NCBI GenBank assembly: GCA_902797585.1
Contig: CADBTK010000188.1
Span: forward strand, 1 to 12,873
DNA: 12,873 nt
Direction: 5' to 3'
From: Erysipelothrix rhusiopathiae
GTDB lineage: Bacteria > Bacillota_I > Bacilli_A > Erysipelotrichales > Erysipelotrichaceae
This document shows positions 7,326-12,873 of the stretch, piece by piece. Position 1 is the first letter of the stretch. Each line of letters begins with the position of its first letter. Both the position numbers and the translations under genes were made by a program. Below the pieces are notes generated by a model that was not told where the DNA came from, made no database searches, and saw nothing but the letters and a program-made list of their open reading frames with translations.

Positions 7326-7345
<20 letters not shown>
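6977..7345 (+). CDS. atpI: ATP synthase assembly protein I
   Basis: A 122-residue membrane protein with four predicted helices (about 7-25, 31-52, 71-88 and 90-110) and a short hydrophilic tail. It sits between upp and atpB, the standard place for AtpI, a protein that helps assemble the c-ring and may help ion supply. AtpI sequences are poorly conserved, so topology, size and position carry the call. ATG 6977 overlaps the upp stop by one base and has only a weak GGA upstream; a second ATG at 6986 is possible. The 3' end overlaps atpB by 20 bases. Confidence 0.85.
7311..7318 (+). promoter_or_regulatory. Ribosome binding site of atpB inside atpI
   Basis: AAAGGAGG lies seven bases before ATG 7326 but only one base before the upstream in-frame ATG 7320, so 7326 is taken as the start of atpB. 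Confidence 0.85.
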
Positions 7346-8295
<950 letters not shown>

Positions 8296-8315
8296 ATCGA
8301 AAGAGGTAGGAATAT

Positions 8316-8831
8316 ATGATTGATTTTAACGTCAGTAACTATTTGCGAATTTCGCTTACAGACGTTGTCATGGTTTTGATTTCCACCGGACTCATTATTT
8401 TATTTGCGAAACATTTTTTCTGGGATAAAATTTTAGGCTTTGTACAAGCGCGTCAAGATTTTATTCAAGAAAACATTGACTCAAGTGTTCAATTGAAGTC
8501 AGAAGCTTTGGCACAAAAAGAGCAATATGACAATAAAATGAAAGAAGCGGGTAAAGATGCCCATGAAATCATTGAAGGAGCTCGTGCCAATGCGAATGAA
8601 CAGAAAAAACAAATCTTAGAATCTGCACATTCTGAAGCAGAACGCATCAAAGAAAGAGCGCAAGAAGAAATGGCCCGTGATCGAATTAAAGCACAAGATC
8701 AAATGAAAGAAGCTATTTCAGATGTAGCAATTGAAGCGGCTAAGAAATTAGTGAATAAAGAAATGGATGCTGCCACACAAAAACAATTGGTGGATGAGTT
8801 CATTGCACAGGCAGGGCAACAAGAATGGTAG
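8316..8831 (+). CDS. atpF: F0F1 ATP synthase subunit b
   Basis: A 171-residue stator subunit with one N-terminal membrane helix (about 13-32) followed by a long charged coiled coil rich in K, E, Q and A (about 45-160) that dimerises and reaches F1. It holds the alpha/beta hexamer still against rotor torque, binding subunit a in the membrane and delta at the top. AGAGGTAGGA at 8302-8311 precedes ATG 8316. The last seven bases are shared with the atpH start (ATGGTAG), so the two genes are probably translationally coupled. A single b-type gene is present; no b' copy is seen. Confidence 0.97.
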   Translation: MIDFNVSNYLRISLTDVVMVLISTGLIILFAKHFFWDKILGFVQARQDFIQENIDSSVQLKSEALAQKEQYDNKMKEAGKDAHEIIEGARANANEQKKQILESAHSEAERIKERAQEEMARDRIKAQDQMKEAISDVAIEAAKKLVNKEMDAATQKQLVDEFIAQAGQQEW

Positions 8832-9358
8832 ACATTAGACCGTATAGTTCGGCTCTATTGGAATTGGCCACGGAAGAAAATAAAGTGGAAACCATTTTAA
8901 GTCAGTTAAAAGACTGTGCCGATTTATGGAAAGAAAACAATGACTTAACGTTGTACTTGAAACATCCAAAAGTATTAAAGAAAGAAAAAGAAGCAATGAT
9001 TCAAAAGATTATTGGTTCTGATTACGATCCTTTATTGAATCGATTCTTATCCGTACTTGCCAGTCATAACTGTGCGGCATATGTAGAGCAAATATACGAC
9101 AATTTTGTGACTTTGCTTAACGAAAGAGAAAACCGTGAAGTTGTTTTGGTTGAAAGCGCACATGCATTGGATGATGATCAACAAGAACAATTACGTCAAG
9201 TTTTAAGCGAGAAATTAAAAAAAGAAATCAAACTGAATGTCGAAGTACATCCAGAATTAATCGGTGGATTGCGTGTAAAAACTCAAGAATTTGTCTTGGA
9301 TAATACATTGTTATCGAAAGCCGAAAAAATGAAAGAAACAATTAAGAAAAATAGCTAG
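8825..9358 (+). CDS. atpH: F0F1 ATP synthase subunit delta
   Basis: A 177-residue soluble subunit that connects the b-subunit stalk with the top of the alpha subunits. The N-terminal helical domain (about 1-105) starts with the usual Y-S-S-A-L-L-E-L-A pattern. The C-terminal part contains I146-G-G-L-R-V-K and [10 protein letters not shown], a clear version of the delta signature. Length is normal. ATG 8825 overlaps the atpF stop by seven bases with only a weak AGGG (8813-8816) upstream, so translation likely depends on ribosomes finishing atpF. Confidence 0.96.
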   Translation: MVDIRPYSSALLELATEENKVETILSQLKDCADLWKENNDLTLYLKHPKVLKKEKEAMIQKIIGSDYDPLLNRFLSVLASHNCAAYVEQIYDNFVTLLNERENREVVLVESAHALDDDQQEQLRQVLSEKLKKEIKLNVEVHPELIGGLRVKTQEFVLDNTLLSKAEKMKETIKKNS

Positions 9359-9360
9359 AA

Positions 9361-9371
9361 AAGGGTGGTGA
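9361..9371 (+). promoter_or_regulatory. Ribosome binding site of atpA
   Basis: AAGGGTGGTGA pairs with an extended stretch of the 16S 3' end (consensus AAAGGAGGTGA, with mismatches) just before the GTG at 9376. It supports a GTG start, since no ATG lies nearby in frame. Confidence 0.7.
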
Positions 9372-9375
9372 TTCT

Positions 9376-10900
9376 GTGAGTTTAAATCCAGCAGAAATCA
9401 GCAAGTTAATCAAAGCTCAGATCAGTAACATTGATCAGGATTTGGAATTAACAGAAAGTGGAACCGTCATTTCCATCGGAGATGGAATTGCGATGGTTTA
9501 CGGACTGCGTAATGCGATGATGTCTGAGTTGGTTTTATTTCCACATGACATTTATGGAATGGTCATGAACTTGGAAGAAGACCACGTCGGAGTTGTATTA
9601 CTAGGAGAAAATCCTGACATTAAAGAGGGAGACCCTGTCAAGCGTACCGAGCATATTGTCGAAGTTCCAGTAGGGGATGCCTTACTAGGACGTGTAGTCA
9701 ATGCCTTGGGACAACCAATTGATGGACAAGGACCAATTGAAACTACAGCGACTCGTCCGGTTGAGAGAGTGGCTCCCGGTGTAATGACACGAAAAAGTGT
9801 ATCTGTGCCTTTACAAACAGGATTGAAAGTCTTAGACTCAATGATTCCAATTGGTCGAGGACAACGTGAGCTGATTATCGGGGACCGTCAAACAGGAAAG
9901 ACGGCCATTGCGATTGATACAATTTTGAATCAAAAAGATACCGATGTGTACTGTATTTATGTAGCCATCGGACAAAAAGCCAGTACAGTGGCAAACATTG
10001 TAGAAAAATTAAAACGCGAAGGAGCCATGGATTATACAACAATCGTTGTATCTACAGCCAGTGACTCTGCGCCATTACAATATTTATCTCCATATGCCGG
10101 ATGTGCAATGGGAGAAGAATGGATGGAACAAGGGAAAGACGTATTAATTGTGTACGATGATTTATCAAAACATGCGGTAGCTTATCGTACAATGTCTTTA
10201 TTACTTCGTCGTCCACCTGGACGTGAAGCCTACCCTGGGGATGTATTCTACTTACACTCTCGTCTATTAGAACGTGCTGCACGTTTGGATCAAAGTGTAG
10301 GAAACGGAGGATCTTTAACAGCGTTACCTATTATTGAAACGCAAGCAGGAGATATCTCTGCTTATATCCCAACCAACGTTATTTCCATTACCGATGGACA
10401 AATCTTCTTAAACACAGATATGTTTAATGCTGGGATTCGTCCAAGTGTCGATAGTGGGTTAAGTGTCTCTCGTGTAGGATCTGCAGCCCAAATTAAAGCC
10501 ATGAAACAAGTGTCTGGTTCATTGAAGTTGGAATTAGCGCAATACCATGAAATGGAAGCTTTTGCGAAATTTGGTTCTGACCTAGATGCTAGTACAAAAG
10601 AAATTTTGGATCATGGGGCACGTTTGGAACAATTGTTGGTGCAAAAACAATACCAACCATTAACGGTAGCTCAACAAGTTCTTTCTTTATTTGCTGCAAA
10701 GAATAAATATTTGAAAGATGTAGAAGTTGAGGATGTTCAAGACTATCAAGAAAACATGTTGAACTTTGTTCAAAGTGAGTATCCATATGTCTTGGATCAA
10801 ATTGAAGAAAAACAAGCGTTAGATGAAGCTTTAGAGCAGGATATGAGAAAAGCGCTGGATGCGTTTGGAAAATCGTATGCGGCCTTAAGAGGTGCAGACG

Positions 10901-10914
<14 letters not shown>
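9376..10914 (+). CDS. atpA: F0F1 ATP synthase subunit alpha
   Basis: A 512-residue F1 subunit that forms the hexamer with beta and binds nucleotide at non-catalytic sites. It begins with GTG, the only non-ATG start among the window's genes with a visible start. The N-terminal beta-barrel covers about 25-95. Walker A is G169-D-R-Q-T-G-K-T176. L-I-V-Y-D-D near 257-262 is Walker B. The alpha/beta signature P356-S-V-D-S-G-L-S-V-S365 is followed by R366, the arginine finger that reaches the catalytic site (E. coli R376), within R-V-G-S-A-A-Q. The C-terminal helical domain is complete. Its end overlaps atpG by 14 bases. Confidence 0.98.
10887..10894 (+). promoter_or_regulatory. Ribosome binding site of atpG inside atpA
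   Basis: AAGAGGTG lies six bases before ATG 10901, fixing that start. The upstream in-frame GTG at 10892 overlaps this site and would add three residues before the canonical M-A-L-S-R-Q-E-I. Confidence 0.8.

Positions 10915-12873
<1,959 letters not shown>

Overview
The window is a stretch of low-GC Bacillota (Firmicutes) chromosome. The AT-rich codon choice, the strong AAAGGAGG ribosome binding sites and the order ssb-rpsR-yybS-gdpP-rplI-dnaB, followed by upp-atpIBEFHAGD, all point that way. A sodium-type ion site in the ATP synthase c subunit suggests a fermentative, probably anaerobic member; Erysipelotrichia-like lineages would fit, but the exact taxon is inference. Every gene is on the + strand. 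There is no mobile element, CRISPR array, tRNA or rRNA, and no intergenic gap longer than about 40 bases.

Positions 1-387 hold the end of the ssb-rpsR unit: the last codons of the single-stranded DNA-binding protein, then ribosomal protein S18, closed by an intrinsic terminator (389-413). Positions 426-932 encode a zinc-ribbon Nudix hydrolase that is not part of the usual block. Positions 964-5577 resume the conserved order: a YybS/DUF2232 membrane protein, the cyclic-di-AMP phosphodiesterase GdpP, ribosomal protein L9 and the replicative helicase DnaB. WalJ/YycJ, a metallo-beta-lactamase-fold enzyme, follows directly (5581-6342).

Positions 6357-12873 carry upp (uracil salvage) and the F-type ATP synthase operon in the order I, B (a), E (c), F (b), H (delta), A (alpha), G (gamma), D (beta). 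The beta gene runs off the right edge after 373 codons, and the epsilon gene would lie beyond. Many neighbours overlap by 1-20 bases, which suggests translational coupling and one long transcript.

This is mostly an ordinary housekeeping region, and I found no previously undescribed system. The points most worth a second look are the Na+-binding signature in AtpE, the terminator placed directly against the Nudix gene's ribosome binding site, the Nudix insertion itself, and walJ sitting next to dnaB rather than in a walRK operon.
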